DNA of 64,000 bases from Croceibacterium_A sp044506885 (lineage in GTDB: Bacteria; Pseudomonadota; Alphaproteobacteria; Sphingomonadales; Sphingomonadaceae), in NCBI GenBank assembly GCA_044506885.1, contig JBIQKC010000010.1:1-64000 (forward strand), read 5' to 3'. Shown here in pieces: positions 26,012 to 34,108 of this stretch (positions are counted from its first letter, which is position 1; every line of letters starts with the position of its first letter). Made by a program: the position numbers and the translations under genes. A model generated the notes under the pieces. The model worked only from the letters and a program-made list of their open reading frames with translations, was not told the origin of the DNA and ran no database searches.

Positions 26012-26366
26012 GTCAACCGACGACGATCTCGATGCGGTGTTCAAGGCGCTCGCTAACCCTGCCCGGCGACGGATCTGCGACGAGCTGAAGCTGCGTCCGC
26101 TGACTACCAAGCAGCTCTGCGCGGTGTTCCCCGATCTCGACCGCACGACGGTGATGCTCCACTTGCGCGTGCTCGAGGATGCCGGGCTGGTGGCGGCCGT
26201 GCGCAAGGGACGCGAACGGTTCAACTACCTCGACGCAATGCCGATCCAGGCGATCCAGGAGCGTTGGATCGGCCCCTACGCCGCGCAGGCCGGATGGCGG
26301 CTGATGCAGCTGAAACGCGAGCTGGAAGACGCGGGGAAGCAAAAGCAGACCGCCCGCCAAGGCTGA
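26010..26366 (+). CDS. ArsR-family winged-helix regulator
   Basis: 118 residues. The winged helix has FKALANPARRRICDELKLRPLTTKQL, the recognition helix in DLDRTTVMLHLRVLEDAGLV and the wing VRKGRERFNYLD. No metal-binding CxC is present, so it is the metal-independent type usually paired with SRPBCC proteins. The ATG lies inside the operator palindrome with no upstream Shine-Dalgarno, so the transcript may be leaderless. Confidence 0.87.
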   Translation: MSTDDDLDAVFKALANPARRRICDELKLRPLTTKQLCAVFPDLDRTTVMLHLRVLEDAGLVAAVRKGRERFNYLDAMPIQAIQERWIGPYAAQAGWRLMQLKRELEDAGKQKQTARQG

Positions 26367-26382
26367 ATGGCGATTGGCCCTA
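26363..26382. repeat. Degenerate single arm of the 37992-38137 repeat
   Basis: CTGAATGGCGATTGGCCCTA matches the right arm of the 37992-38137 element (CTGAATGGCGATACAGCCTA) at 15-16 of 20 positions and overlaps the ArsR stop codon. Confidence 0.4.
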
Positions 26383-26432
26383 GCGCCGTCTTGTTGCCAC
26401 GATGGCGTCTCGCCGCTAACCGCCCTGCCACG

Positions 26433-27848
26433 ATGGACTATATCTCCACCCGCGGCAGCGCCCCGGCGCTCGATTTCGAAGGCGTGACGCTGGCCGGGCT
26501 GGCGTCCGACGGCGGACTGTACCTGCCGCGCGAATGGCCGCGCCTTTCCGAAGGCGAGATCGCCGCGCTCGCGGGCCTTCCCTACGCCGAACTGGCGACG
26601 CGGATTATGCTGCCGTTCGTGGGCGACAGCCTAAGCGAAGACCGGCTGCGCGAGCTGAGCGCCGAAGCCTATGGCCGCTTCGCCCACGCCGCCGTCACGC
26701 CGCTGGCCCAGCTGGACGAGCGGCACTGGCTGCTGGAGCTGTTCCACGGCCCGACGCTGGCGTTCAAGGACGTGGCGCTGCAATTGCTCGGGCCGTTGTT
26801 CGAGGAGTTCCTGGCCCGCCGCGATCGGCGGCTGACGATCGTCGGGGCGACCAGCGGCGATACCGGCTCCGCCGCGATCGACGCGGTGGCGGGGCGCGAG
26901 AACATCGACATCTTCATGCTCCACCCGAAAGGGCGGGTCAGCGACGTGCAGCGGCGGCAGATGACCACGGTCAAGGCGCCCAACGTGCACAACATCGCCA
27001 TCGACGGCAGCTTCGACGACGCGCAGGCGATGGTGAAACGAATGTTCAACGATCCGGCAATGACCGGACAATTCGACCTGGGGGCGGTCAATTCGATCAA
27101 CTGGGCGCGGCTGATGGCGCAGGTGGTCTACTACTTCGCCGCCGCCGTGCAGCTCGGCGCGCCGCATCGCAAGACCGCTTTCAGCGTGCCGACCGGCAAT
27201 TTCGGCGATGTCTTCGCCGGCTATGTCGCCGCGCGGATGGGCCTGCCGGTGGAGCGGTTGATCGTGGCCACCAACGTCAACGACATCCTTCATCGCGCGC
27301 TTTCCGATGGCGATTATTCTGCCGGCGAGGTGACGCCCACCGCGGCGCCGTCGATGGATATTCAGGTCAGCTCCAACTTCGAGCGGCTGCTGTTCGATTG
27401 CGGCGGGCGCGACGGGGCGGCGCTGGCCGAACAGATGCGCGGGTTCGAGCGGGAGAAGGCCATGCGCCTCACCAACGCCCAGCGCGCTAATATTTCGGGG
27501 GGCGGGGCATTCGCGCTGTTTTCCAGCGCCCGCGCCGACGCCACCGACATGGCCCGCGCGATGGCGTGGGCAGCGCACGAGGCCGGGCAGGTGATCGATC
27601 CGCATACCGCGATCGGCCTCCACGCCGCGCGCGCGGCGGAATTGCCGCGCGAGGTTCCCGTGGTCACGCTCGCCACCGCGCATCCGGGCAAGTTCCGCGA
27701 CGCGGTCGAACGCGCCACAGGCCAACGCCCGCCGCTTCCGGCCCGCGTCGGGGACCTGTTCGACCGCGACGAGCGCTGCGTCGACCTGCCCGGCGAATAC
27801 GATGCGGTCGCCGCCTATGTCGCGGAGCACGCGACGCCTTCGCACTGA
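26433..27848 (+). CDS. thrC: Threonine synthase
   Basis: 471 residues. It converts O-phosphohomoserine to threonine with PLP. The N-terminus MDYISTRG ... GLASDGGLYLPREWP is the family signature. The PLP Lys is K112 in PTLAFKDVALQ, and the phosphate-binding loop follows in VGATSGDTGSAAIDA. ATG 26433 is chosen over an upstream ATG (26367) because the conserved N-terminus begins there; no clear Shine-Dalgarno is seen. In related genomes thrC often follows the oxidase operon, so the ArsR/SRPBCC pair looks inserted. Confidence 0.94.
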   Translation: MDYISTRGSAPALDFEGVTLAGLASDGGLYLPREWPRLSEGEIAALAGLPYAELATRIMLPFVGDSLSEDRLRELSAEAYGRFAHAAVTPLAQLDERHWLLELFHGPTLAFKDVALQLLGPLFEEFLARRDRRLTIVGATSGDTGSAAIDAVAGRENIDIFMLHPKGRVSDVQRRQMTTVKAPNVHNIAIDGSFDDAQAMVKRMFNDPAMTGQFDLGAVNSINWARLMAQVVYYFAAAVQLGAPHRKTAFSVPTGNFGDVFAGYVAARMGLPVERLIVATNVNDILHRALSDGDYSAGEVTPTAAPSMDIQVSSNFERLLFDCGGRDGAALAEQMRGFEREKAMRLTNAQRANISGGGAFALFSSARADATDMARAMAWAAHEAGQVIDPHTAIGLHAARAAELPREVPVVTLATAHPGKFRDAVERATGQRPPLPARVGDLFDRDERCVDLPGEYDAVAAYVAEHATPSH

Positions 27849-27863
27849 TGGCCGAAGCAACAC

Positions 27864-27930
27864 CCGTTCGTGTCGAGCGAAGTCGAGACACCTGCGGGGG
27901 ACGCCTCTCGACTGCGCTCAAGGCGAACGG
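27864..27930. repeat. Inverted repeat between thrC and the methyltransferase gene
   Basis: The left arm 27864-27891 (containing GTCGAGCGAAGTCGAGA) and right arm 27903-27930 (containing TCTCGACTGCGCTCAAGG) are imperfect inverted copies around an 11-base loop. This GTCGAGCGAAGTCGAGA type of intergenic repeat is widespread in sphingomonads. The right edge supplies the CGGAGAG ribosome site of the next gene. Confidence 0.7.
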
Positions 27931-27938
27931 AGAGTGAA

Positions 27939-28868
27939 GTGGCTGACCTGATCGAGCACTCCCTCGTCATGGAAGGCGCGGGCTGGGCCGATTACGGCCT
28001 GCTCGACAGCGGCCACGGCCGCAAGCTGGAGCGCTACGGCCCCTACAGCTTCATCCGTCCGGAGGGGCAGGCGCTGTGGTCGCCCCGGCTGGCGGAATGG
28101 GACGCCGACGGCGAGTTCGTGCCCGGTTCGGACGAGGACGGCGGCGGGCGCTGGCATTTCCATCGCTCCGTCCCGCGCGAAGGCTGGCCGCTGGCGTGGA
28201 ACGAGGCGCGCTTCACCGCACAATGCACCCCCTTCCGCCACCTGGGCTTCTTTCCCGACATGGCCCCGGTGTGGGACTGGATGCGAGAGCGGCTGTCTTC
28301 CCCCGAACCGTCTGACATCCCCCACCCCGACCCCTCCCCTGAAGGGGAGGGGCCAACCACCCTCAACCTGTTCGGGTATACGGGCGTGGGGACGCTGGCG
28401 CTGTCGCGGTGCGGGCCGGTGACGCATGTCGACGCGAGCAAGAAGTCGGTCACCCACGCGCGCGCCAATGCCGCGCTTTCGGGGATGGAAGAGCGACCGA
28501 TCCGCTGGCTGGTGGACGATGCGGCGAAGTTCGCTGCGCGCGAGGTGCGGCGGAGCCGGCGTTACGACGGGATCATCCTCGATCCGCCGAAGTTCGGACG
28601 CGGGCCGGACGGCGAGGTCTGGCGGCTGGAGGACGGCTTGCCGCCGCTGATCGCCGATTGCCGCCGCCTGCTCGATGCCGACAGCCGGTTCCTGTTCCTG
28701 ACCGTCTATGCCGTGCGCATGAGCAGCCTGGCGCTCGCCGGCCTGCTGGCGGAACACTTCGCCGATTTGCCCGGCGAGATCGAGCACGGCGAACTGGCGG
28801 TGCGCGAGGAGGGGAACGGGGCGCGGCTGCTACCGACCGCCATCTTCGCCCGCTGGCGGCGCGGCTGA
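27939..28868 (+). CDS. Class I SAM-dependent methyltransferase (RlmI/RlmK-like)
   Basis: 309 residues from GTG 27939 (Shine-Dalgarno GGAGAG). It matches the C-terminal catalytic half of 23S rRNA (cytosine-C5) methyltransferases: SAM loop LNLFGYTGVGTLALSRCG, then THVDASKKSVTHARANAAL and the motif IILDPPKFGRGPDGEVW. No N-terminal PUA domain is present. Residues about 126-141 (DIPHPDPSPEGEGPTT) are encoded by a palindromic repeat inserted in frame just before the SAM-binding loop. Its 3' end overlaps a convergent gene by 39 bases. Confidence 0.87.
   Translation: MADLIEHSLVMEGAGWADYGLLDSGHGRKLERYGPYSFIRPEGQALWSPRLAEWDADGEFVPGSDEDGGGRWHFHRSVPREGWPLAWNEARFTAQCTPFRHLGFFPDMAPVWDWMRERLSSPEPSDIPHPDPSPEGEGPTTLNLFGYTGVGTLALSRCGPVTHVDASKKSVTHARANAALSGMEERPIRWLVDDAAKFAAREVRRSRRYDGIILDPPKFGRGPDGEVWRLEDGLPPLIADCRRLLDADSRFLFLTVYAVRMSSLALAGLLAEHFADLPGEIEHGELAVREEGNGARLLPTAIFARWRRG
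28331..28352. repeat. GC palindrome inside the methyltransferase coding sequence
   Basis: CCCCTCCCC-TGAA-GGGGAGGGG, a perfect 9-bp stem flanked by CCCACCCCGA. It is the same kind of palindrome as those at 21482-21573 and 49692-49798, but here it is read as protein (PDPSPEGEG) without a frameshift. Confidence 0.8.
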
Positions 28869-29744
28869 CACTTCCGGTACTTCGATCACCGGCGGCTCCG
28901 CGAACGGTTGCGAGACGATGAACCATCCCGAACCGAGCAGCGAATCGTACATCGCCGCCATCTCCGGATCGCGCAGATAGTCGAACAGCTCGTCGAAATC
29001 GCCGCGCTCGTCGCCCGCCATCGCCAGCACGCAGACGCTCCGGTTGGCTTCCTCGCGCAGCACCTGCTTGCGTTCTTCCTCGTGCCGGACGAGCAGGATC
29101 GGGTCGCGGCCGGTGGGGTCGAGCCCGGATTGCCGGATCGCGTCGGCGACCGGCATCACCGCCTTCGCGCCGAGGCGCGAGATCCACAGCACCACCACCC
29201 CGGCTTCGCGCAATCGGGCAAGCTCGGCGGCGATTTCTGGCCGGGCGGACCGCGCGGCGTCGGGCGCGAAGGCCGCGTCCGCCGGGTCGAGATCGACGAT
29301 CACCGCCGGTTCGCGGCCGGTGCAGAGCCGCCTGCGCGTCTCGATGCCGGCAGCGCTTTCGGCCGCCAGCAGTGCGGACTGCACCTCCTCGCCTTCGGCC
29401 AGCCGGAGCGCGCCTTGCGTGGCGAAGTCCGCGAAGGCCCGCCACGCCGCTGCCGGCCGCGGGCCGGCCGATGGCGGCGGCAGGTCGGCGAGATCGGTCA
29501 GGAGGACGATTTCGGGCGCGTCGGCGTTCCCATCCGCAGATCCATTGGCAGGCGGGACGGCGCTCGCCGGTTGCGTCGGCGTTGCGGCAGGCGCGCGCTT
29601 TTTTTCGGTGATGGCGCCGACAGCGGTCAATGTCGGAACCGCCACTGCGGCGGCGACGCATCCCGACAGCGCCAGCGTGACGCCGGGCAGGGCGCAGAAG
29701 CGCAGTGCGCGGTAAATGGACGCTCCACGGAACATGGCGAACAT
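28830..29744 (-). CDS. Exported HAD-like protein of unknown role
   Basis: About 304 residues. The N-terminus is hydrophobic with a Cys (FCALPGVTLALSGCVAAA), which can act as a lipoprotein signal. An Ala/Pro-rich linker is followed by a domain resembling class B acid-phosphatase/HAD proteins: VIVDLDPADAAFAPDAARS for motif I, VVLWISRLGAKAV for motif II (Ser) and a late Lys/Glu-rich segment. The first Asp of the DxD pair is intact, but substrate and activity are unknown. ATG 29744 or 29735 are plausible starts. It overlaps the convergent methyltransferase gene. Confidence 0.68.
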   Translation of the reverse strand: MFAMFRGASIYRALRFCALPGVTLALSGCVAAAVAVPTLTAVGAITEKKRAPAATPTQPASAVPPANGSADGNADAPEIVLLTDLADLPPPSAGPRPAAAWRAFADFATQGALRLAEGEEVQSALLAAESAAGIETRRRLCTGREPAVIVDLDPADAAFAPDAARSARPEIAAELARLREAGVVVLWISRLGAKAVMPVADAIRQSGLDPTGRDPILLVRHEEERKQVLREEANRSVCVLAMAGDERGDFDELFDYLRDPEMAAMYDSLLGSGWFIVSQPFAEPPVIEVPEVSAAPPAGEDGGR

Positions 29745-29818
29745 ATCTAGCCAAGAGCAGAAGGTGTTGCCATTGCAGCCTGCGAGCGCCAACGGCGCTC
29801 GCCGACAGGAAAACACGC

Positions 29819-30187
29819 ATGGCCGACAGCCTCATCCTCGAACTCGCCGATTTCGAGCACATGGTCCACACCGGGATCTATTCCGAGGAGACCGGCCGGC
29901 CGCAACCGCTGCGCTTCACCGTGGCTGTGAAGCTGAAGGCCATTTCCCACTACGATGCCGAGACCTCGCTCGATGCGAGCAAGAACTACATGGACCTGAA
30001 GTTCGCCTGCTCCGACGCGCTGGGCGACACGCATTTCAAGCTGATCGAGGCGGTGGCGGAACACGTCTGCGAAACGCTGTTCCTGCAAGATACGCGGGTG
30101 GAGGCGGTGACGGTGAAGATCGTCAAGCTGGCGCTTTCGGAGGCGGACGAGAAGATCGGCATCACGCTGCACCGCGAGCGGCGCTGA
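29819..30187 (+). CDS. folB: Dihydroneopterin aldolase
   Basis: 122 residues. Folate-pathway aldolase fold: LELADFEHMVHTGIYSEETGRPQPLRF at the N-terminus, the central FKLIEAVAEHVCETLF and the C-terminal VKIVKLALSEADEKIGITLHR. It cleaves 7,8-dihydroneopterin to hydroxymethyl-dihydropterin and glycolaldehyde. The start ATG at 29819 replaces upstream in-frame codons that have no family similarity. It overlaps the next gene by one base. Confidence 0.88.
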   Translation: MADSLILELADFEHMVHTGIYSEETGRPQPLRFTVAVKLKAISHYDAETSLDASKNYMDLKFACSDALGDTHFKLIEAVAEHVCETLFLQDTRVEAVTVKIVKLALSEADEKIGITLHRERR

Positions 30188-30486
30188 TGGCGATGCTGCG
30201 CGTCGGGCCGCTGCCGGATGGCGCGCTTGACGCAGCAGCGGCGTTCCATGCGCGGGTACTGCCCGATGCGCAGCGGCTGTCGCGCGGTGACGACCTGGTG
30301 CTGGTGTTCGGCCCGGCTCCCCACGATCACCGGGGATGGCGGCTGGCGGCGGTGCAGAACCTCGCCCGGCAAGCCGCGCCGCAGCGCGTGAACGCCGTTG
30401 CCGGGGATGACGAGGCGGCGATTGCCGAAACCCTGCGCTATCTGGAAACGGCGGCTGGCGTCACCGGCCAGTTGCTGGCGGTCTGA
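30187..30486 (+). CDS. Short Rossmann-fold-like hypothetical protein
   Basis: 99 residues, starting on the last base of the folB stop (TGATG). The sequence alternates hydrophobic strands and helices (DDLVLVFGPAPHDHRGWRLAAVQNLAR, NAVAGDDEAAIAETLRYLETAAGVTGQLL). It looks like a truncated short-chain dehydrogenase-type fold without the cofactor glycine motif. Small proteins of this kind occur beside folB in sphingomonads; the function is unknown. Confidence 0.65.
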   Translation: MAMLRVGPLPDGALDAAAAFHARVLPDAQRLSRGDDLVLVFGPAPHDHRGWRLAAVQNLARQAAPQRVNAVAGDDEAAIAETLRYLETAAGVTGQLLAV

Positions 30487-30554
30487 AGTGGCACTTGCCA
30501 GGATGAAAGGCGCCCGCCCTTCCAATCCCGGCCGGTTGGCTCCACAATAGGGGC

Positions 30555-31556
30555 ATGGGCTGTTCCGCTCCCCTCGTCGATGCGTTCAACCGCCGCATCA
30601 CCTACCTGCGCCTGTCGGTGACCGACCGGTGCGACTTGCGCTGCGCCTATTGCATGCCGGAAAAGATGCAGTTCCTGCCGCGCAAGGAAGTGCTGACGCT
30701 GGAGGAACTGCACAAGCTGTCGCTGGCGATGATCGACCGGGGCATCGGCAAGATCCGGCTCACCGGCGGCGAGCCGCTGGTGCGGCGCGACATGATCGAG
30801 CTGGTCCGCGCGCTGGGCCGCAGGCTGGGGGACGGTCTGGAAGAGCTGACGCTGACCACCAACGGCACCCGGCTCGCGCAGTTCGCCGACGATCTCGCCG
30901 CCGCCGGGGTGAAGCGGATCAACGTTTCGCTCGATACGATGGATTCGGCGCTGTTCGCGAGGCTCAGCCGCCGCGACCGGCTGGGGCAGGTGCTGCAAGG
31001 CATCGCCGCCGCGCGCGAGGCGGGGTTGAAGGTCAAGCTCAACACCGTGGCGCTCAAGGGGCTGAACGAGGAGGAAATCCCCTTCCTCGTGGAATGGGCC
31101 CATGCCCACGGGCACGAGCTGACGCTGATCGAGGTCATGCCGCTGGGCGAGGTGGAAGGCGACCGGGTCGATCACTACCTGCCGCTGACCGTGGTGCGCG
31201 ATGCGCTGGAGGCGCGCTGGACGCTGACGCCGAGCGATCACCGCAGCGGCGGCCCGGCGCGTTATGCCGATGTGGCCGAAACCGGCGGCCGGATCGGCTT
31301 TATCACCCCGCTGACCAACAATTTCTGCGCCGGCTGCAACCGCATCCGCGTGACCGCGACGGGCCAGCTCTACGCCTGCCTCGGCGGCGCGGAGAAGGTC
31401 GACCTGCGCGCCGCGCTACGCTCCGACGCGCCAGACGCCAACTTGTCCGCCGCGCTCGATGAGGCGATGCGGATCAAGCCGGAAAAGCACCACTTCCGCA
31501 TCGAACGCGGCGCCGAGCCCGCGCAGCCGCGCCATATGTCGCTGACGGGGGGGTAG
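30555..31556 (+). CDS. moaA: GTP 3',8-cyclase
   Basis: 333 residues, a radical-SAM enzyme. The N-terminal cluster motif is CDLRCAYC (C26, C30, C33) and the C-terminal cluster is in FCAGCNRIRVTATGQLYACL. The protein ends in GG, as the family requires. It makes the first intermediate of molybdenum cofactor synthesis. It is followed by moaD and moaE; moaB and moaC are not in this window. Confidence 0.96.
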   Translation: MGCSAPLVDAFNRRITYLRLSVTDRCDLRCAYCMPEKMQFLPRKEVLTLEELHKLSLAMIDRGIGKIRLTGGEPLVRRDMIELVRALGRRLGDGLEELTLTTNGTRLAQFADDLAAAGVKRINVSLDTMDSALFARLSRRDRLGQVLQGIAAAREAGLKVKLNTVALKGLNEEEIPFLVEWAHAHGHELTLIEVMPLGEVEGDRVDHYLPLTVVRDALEARWTLTPSDHRSGGPARYADVAETGGRIGFITPLTNNFCAGCNRIRVTATGQLYACLGGAEKVDLRAALRSDAPDANLSAALDEAMRIKPEKHHFRIERGAEPAQPRHMSLTGG

Positions 31557-31585
31557 AGTGCCTCTCTTCAGCACCAAGATTTGAA

Positions 31586-31813
31586 ATGGCGGTCAAACTC
31601 GTTTTCCTCGGCAAGCTGGCCGATCTTGCGGGCGCGCCTGAAAGGGACGTGGCCGGGCCGCTCGACTGGGCGGGATTGCTGGCGATTTTTCCCGAGGCCG
31701 GGGGCGAGAGGATCAAGCTCGCGCTGAACGGCGCGGTGCTGGCCGACAAGGCGGCGCTTGCGGCTGCCGATGGCGACGAGATTGCGTTGTTGCCGCCGGT
31801 CAGTGGCGGATAG
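31586..31813 (+). CDS. moaD: Molybdopterin synthase small subunit
   Basis: 75 residues, ubiquitin-like fold (VKLVFLGKLADLAG ... LNGAVLADKAALAAADGDEIALLPPVSGG). The C-terminal GG is the sulfur-carrier end that becomes the thiocarboxylate. It is 4 bases upstream of moaE, its partner in molybdopterin synthase. Confidence 0.94.
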   Translation: MAVKLVFLGKLADLAGAPERDVAGPLDWAGLLAIFPEAGGERIKLALNGAVLADKAALAAADGDEIALLPPVSGG

Positions 31814-31817
31814 GGCG

Positions 31818-32273
31818 ATGAAGGACGTGCGCCTCCTCTCCGAGCCGTTCGCGCCCGGTGCGCTGGTGGGTCCGTTCACAAACGCGCATCCAGGCCTCGG
31901 CGGCGTCTGCACGTTCGTGGGCGAAGTGCGCGGCGGCGACGGGATCGAGGCGCTCGAGCTGTCGCACTACGAACCGCTGACGCTGCCGGGCATGAACGAT
32001 CTCGCCGACCGGGCGCTCGAAAGGTTCGACCTGATGGGCATCCTCATCGTCCATCGCGTCGGCGAAATGCGGCCCGGCGAGCCGATCGTACTGGTCTCGG
32101 CGGCGGCGCGTCATCGCCGGGCGGCTATCGACGCGGTCGATTTTGCGATGGATAATCTGAAGTCGGACGCCTGGTTCTGGAAGCGCGAGAAGCGCGATGG
32201 CGCATGGCGCTGGATAGAGCCGCGCGCGCAGGACCACGCCGACCTCGCGCGCTGGAAACAATCGCGCGTTTGA
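31818..32273 (+). CDS. moaE: Molybdopterin synthase catalytic subunit
   Basis: 151 residues. Family motifs are GGVCTFVGEVRGGDG, LELSHYEPLTLPGM, IVHRVGEMRPGEPIVLVSAAARHR and the catalytic Lys in DNLKSDAWFWKREKR. Together with MoaD it inserts two sulfurs into cyclic pyranopterin monophosphate. ATG 31818 is chosen just after the moaD stop. Confidence 0.95.
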   Translation: MKDVRLLSEPFAPGALVGPFTNAHPGLGGVCTFVGEVRGGDGIEALELSHYEPLTLPGMNDLADRALERFDLMGILIVHRVGEMRPGEPIVLVSAAARHRRAAIDAVDFAMDNLKSDAWFWKREKRDGAWRWIEPRAQDHADLARWKQSRV

Positions 32274-32336
32274 GCACGGTCAAAGCGCCGCCGCGCCGCA
32301 CTGTCTATCCCACGGGCATAGACAGGAGCGATTTCG

Positions 32337-32768
32337 ATGGCGGAACGTCTTACCCGCGAGTCGATCGCCGAACGGGCGATCATTCACGAAGCAACCGCGC
32401 TGCGAGCGCCGCACGCAGTCGATCGTAACTTCGAACTTCCGGCCGGAATGCTGGTGGCGATGGTGGCGTTGTTCTTCGGCGCGGTAGGCGTGCTGGCGCT
32501 GGGTTTCACCTCGCCGATGTTGATCCTGCCGATGGCGATCATCATGATTTTCATGGCGATGGTCTTCGCCGTGCCGGCGCTGTGGATGCGGATGACGCCG
32601 GAAAACCCGCAACGGCTCACTCCCTGGAGTCGTTTCCGGCAACAGGGGATCATGACCGGTTCGGGGCACAGCACCGCGGGCGCCGCGACCGTCCAGGTGC
32701 TGATCTTGCCGGTCCTGATCCTCGTCTGGGGGCTCGCGGTGGTCACGATCGCCGCGGTGGTCGGCTGA
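32337..32768 (+). CDS. Small integral membrane protein, unknown
   Basis: 143 residues. A charged N-terminal helix (AERLTRESIAERAIIHEA) is followed by three or four membrane helices (MLVAMVALFFGAVGVLAL, MLILPMAIIMIFMAMVFAV, VLILPVLILVWGLAVVTI). A cytoplasmic loop with TPWSRFRQQGIMTGSGHSTAG lies between the last two. No family was recognised. It lies between moaE and the convergent FNR-type gene and may be the last gene of the moa transcript. Confidence 0.7.
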   Translation: MAERLTRESIAERAIIHEATALRAPHAVDRNFELPAGMLVAMVALFFGAVGVLALGFTSPMLILPMAIIMIFMAMVFAVPALWMRMTPENPQRLTPWSRFRQQGIMTGSGHSTAGAATVQVLILPVLILVWGLAVVTIAAVVG

Positions 32769-32792
32769 AAGGGAGTGGAGCCCCTCGGGGCT

Positions 32793-33479
32793 CTAGGCCG
32801 CCTCGAACCCCAGCCGCGCGGGATCGACCAGTTCGATCCCGCGCGAACCGCTTCGTCGGATGACGCCGTCGCGCTCCAGCTTGGTCAGCGCGCGGCTGAC
32901 CGTTTCGATCGTCAGCCCCAACATGCCGGCGATTTCGCCGCGGGTGAGCGGCAGGTCGAAGGCGCGGGCGGCATGGCACGACGATTCGCTTGCCGCCTCC
33001 GCCATGCCCAGCAGGAAGCCCGCGACTTTCGCCACCGCGCTGCGCCGGCTGCTGAGGGCGAGCAGTTCGCGGCTCTGGAGCAATTCTTCCTGCGAGCGGC
33101 GCAGCAATGCCTGGGCAAGTTGCGGGTGGCGTTCGACCGCGCGGCCCATCTCGCTCTTGGGAAATACGCACAGCTCGCTGTCGGTCAGCGCGACCACGTC
33201 GTGATGGGCGAAAGGCGCGAACAGTTCGCCGATGAAGCCCGCCGGGTGAACCAGGGCGAGGATGCGTTCGGTGCCGTTCTCGTCGATGCTGGTCACCTTC
33301 AGCGCGCCGCGAATCAGCGTGGCGCAGGAGGCGTTCTCGTCACCTGCGGCGAACAGCAGCTCGCCCCGCCTGAGCGTGCGGCTCCGGCCGGCGCGGGCGA
33401 GATCCTCGCGCTCGTCGTCGCTCAGCACCGAACACGCGGCGCGGTGGCGGACCGGGCAGACGTTGCAGTTCAGACCCAT
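32793..33479 (-). CDS. FNR-type oxygen-sensing regulator (Crp/Fnr family)
   Basis: 228 residues. N-terminal cysteines C5, C8 and C16 (CNVCPVRHRAAC) and the distant C104 (SELCVFPKS) match the four ligands of the FNR [4Fe-4S] cluster. A cyclic-nucleotide-binding-type beta-roll and dimer helix lead to the HTH. Its recognition helix ETVSRALTKLE carries the E-x-x-S-R of FNR, predicting a TTGAT-N4-ATCAA site. It overlaps the lipoprotein gene upstream (ATGA) and converges on the moa side. Probably a FnrN/FixK-like activator of low-oxygen respiration. Confidence 0.88.
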   Translation of the reverse strand: MGLNCNVCPVRHRAACSVLSDDEREDLARAGRSRTLRRGELLFAAGDENASCATLIRGALKVTSIDENGTERILALVHPAGFIGELFAPFAHHDVVALTDSELCVFPKSEMGRAVERHPQLAQALLRRSQEELLQSRELLALSSRRSAVAKVAGFLLGMAEAASESSCHAARAFDLPLTRGEIAGMLGLTIETVSRALTKLERDGVIRRSGSRGIELVDPARLGFEAA

Positions 33480-33985
33480 CAGCGCAGCCCTCGCGCCATG
33501 GCGTCGATAGCGGCATCCTGTTCCCGCACTTGCGCGGTGACGGTGTCGCGCGTGGCGACGATGCGCTCCAGCGCGCCGCCTTCCAGCGCCGCATCGACCA
33601 TCAGCCGGTCGAGATCGGCGAGCGCGATCATCGCCCGGCTGCGCGCCGCCTGGAGCCCGGCCAGCGCGACTTGCGCCCGCGCCCAGCTCTCGGCGCCTGC
33701 ATCGGATCCGCGCGCCGCCTCGATCGCGCCGCGTGCGCCCGGCGCTTCGGACAGGAACGCCCGGTGTGCGGCGCTCGCGTCGGCGGCGAGCGCGTCGAGC
33801 CGGTCGATCGTCGCAGGGGACGTCGGCGGAGGGACATAGGGGGCCGGCGCGACCGGTTCGAGCGTGCCGGCGACTCGCTCGGCATCGCGGATCGCCAGGC
33901 TCGGGTATTCGCCCGACGCGCCCGCGCAGCCGGAGAGCGCGACGCCGAACGCCGCCAGCGGCAGGGCGGAGCGGGGGAAAGGCAT
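33479..33985 (-). CDS. Small lipoprotein with helical body
   Basis: 168 residues. The lipoprotein signal is PLAAFGVALSGCAGASG (lipobox LSGC). The body is Ala/Arg/Glu-rich and mostly helical, with likely coiled-coil (DRLDALAADASAAHRAFLSEA, RIVATRDTVTAQVREQDAAI). No family was recognised. Start ATG 33985 or 33997. It is translationally coupled to the FNR-type gene by an ATGA overlap, so its product may belong to the same regulon. Confidence 0.68.
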   Translation of the reverse strand: MPFPRSALPLAAFGVALSGCAGASGEYPSLAIRDAERVAGTLEPVAPAPYVPPPTSPATIDRLDALAADASAAHRAFLSEAPGARGAIEAARGSDAGAESWARAQVALAGLQAARSRAMIALADLDRLMVDAALEGGALERIVATRDTVTAQVREQDAAIDAMARGLR

Positions 33986-34067
33986 GTGTCCAGCCATAGC
34001 GGGCCCGAGACGCGCTTTCCACTCGCCAATTGCCTCCAATTTGCGCCCCATTTGCGCACGCCGGCCG

Positions 34068-34096
34068 TTGACAGTAGGCGGCGGCTGGCGTAACGG
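34068..34096 (+). promoter_or_regulatory. Sigma-70-type promoter of rplU-rpmA
   Basis: TTGACA at 34068-34073, a 17-base spacer and TAACGG at 34091-34096. The -35 box is perfect and the -10 box weak. Transcription from about 34103 would give a leader of about 90 bases containing the hairpin at 34109-34133. Confidence 0.55.
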
Positions 34097-34108
34097 CGGC
34101 GCGCTTTC

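Noticed and set aside
30487..30554. Possible molybdenum-cofactor riboswitch before moaA
   Set aside because: Only 68 bases are available and I see no Moco-aptamer-like pairing; the known motif is longer.
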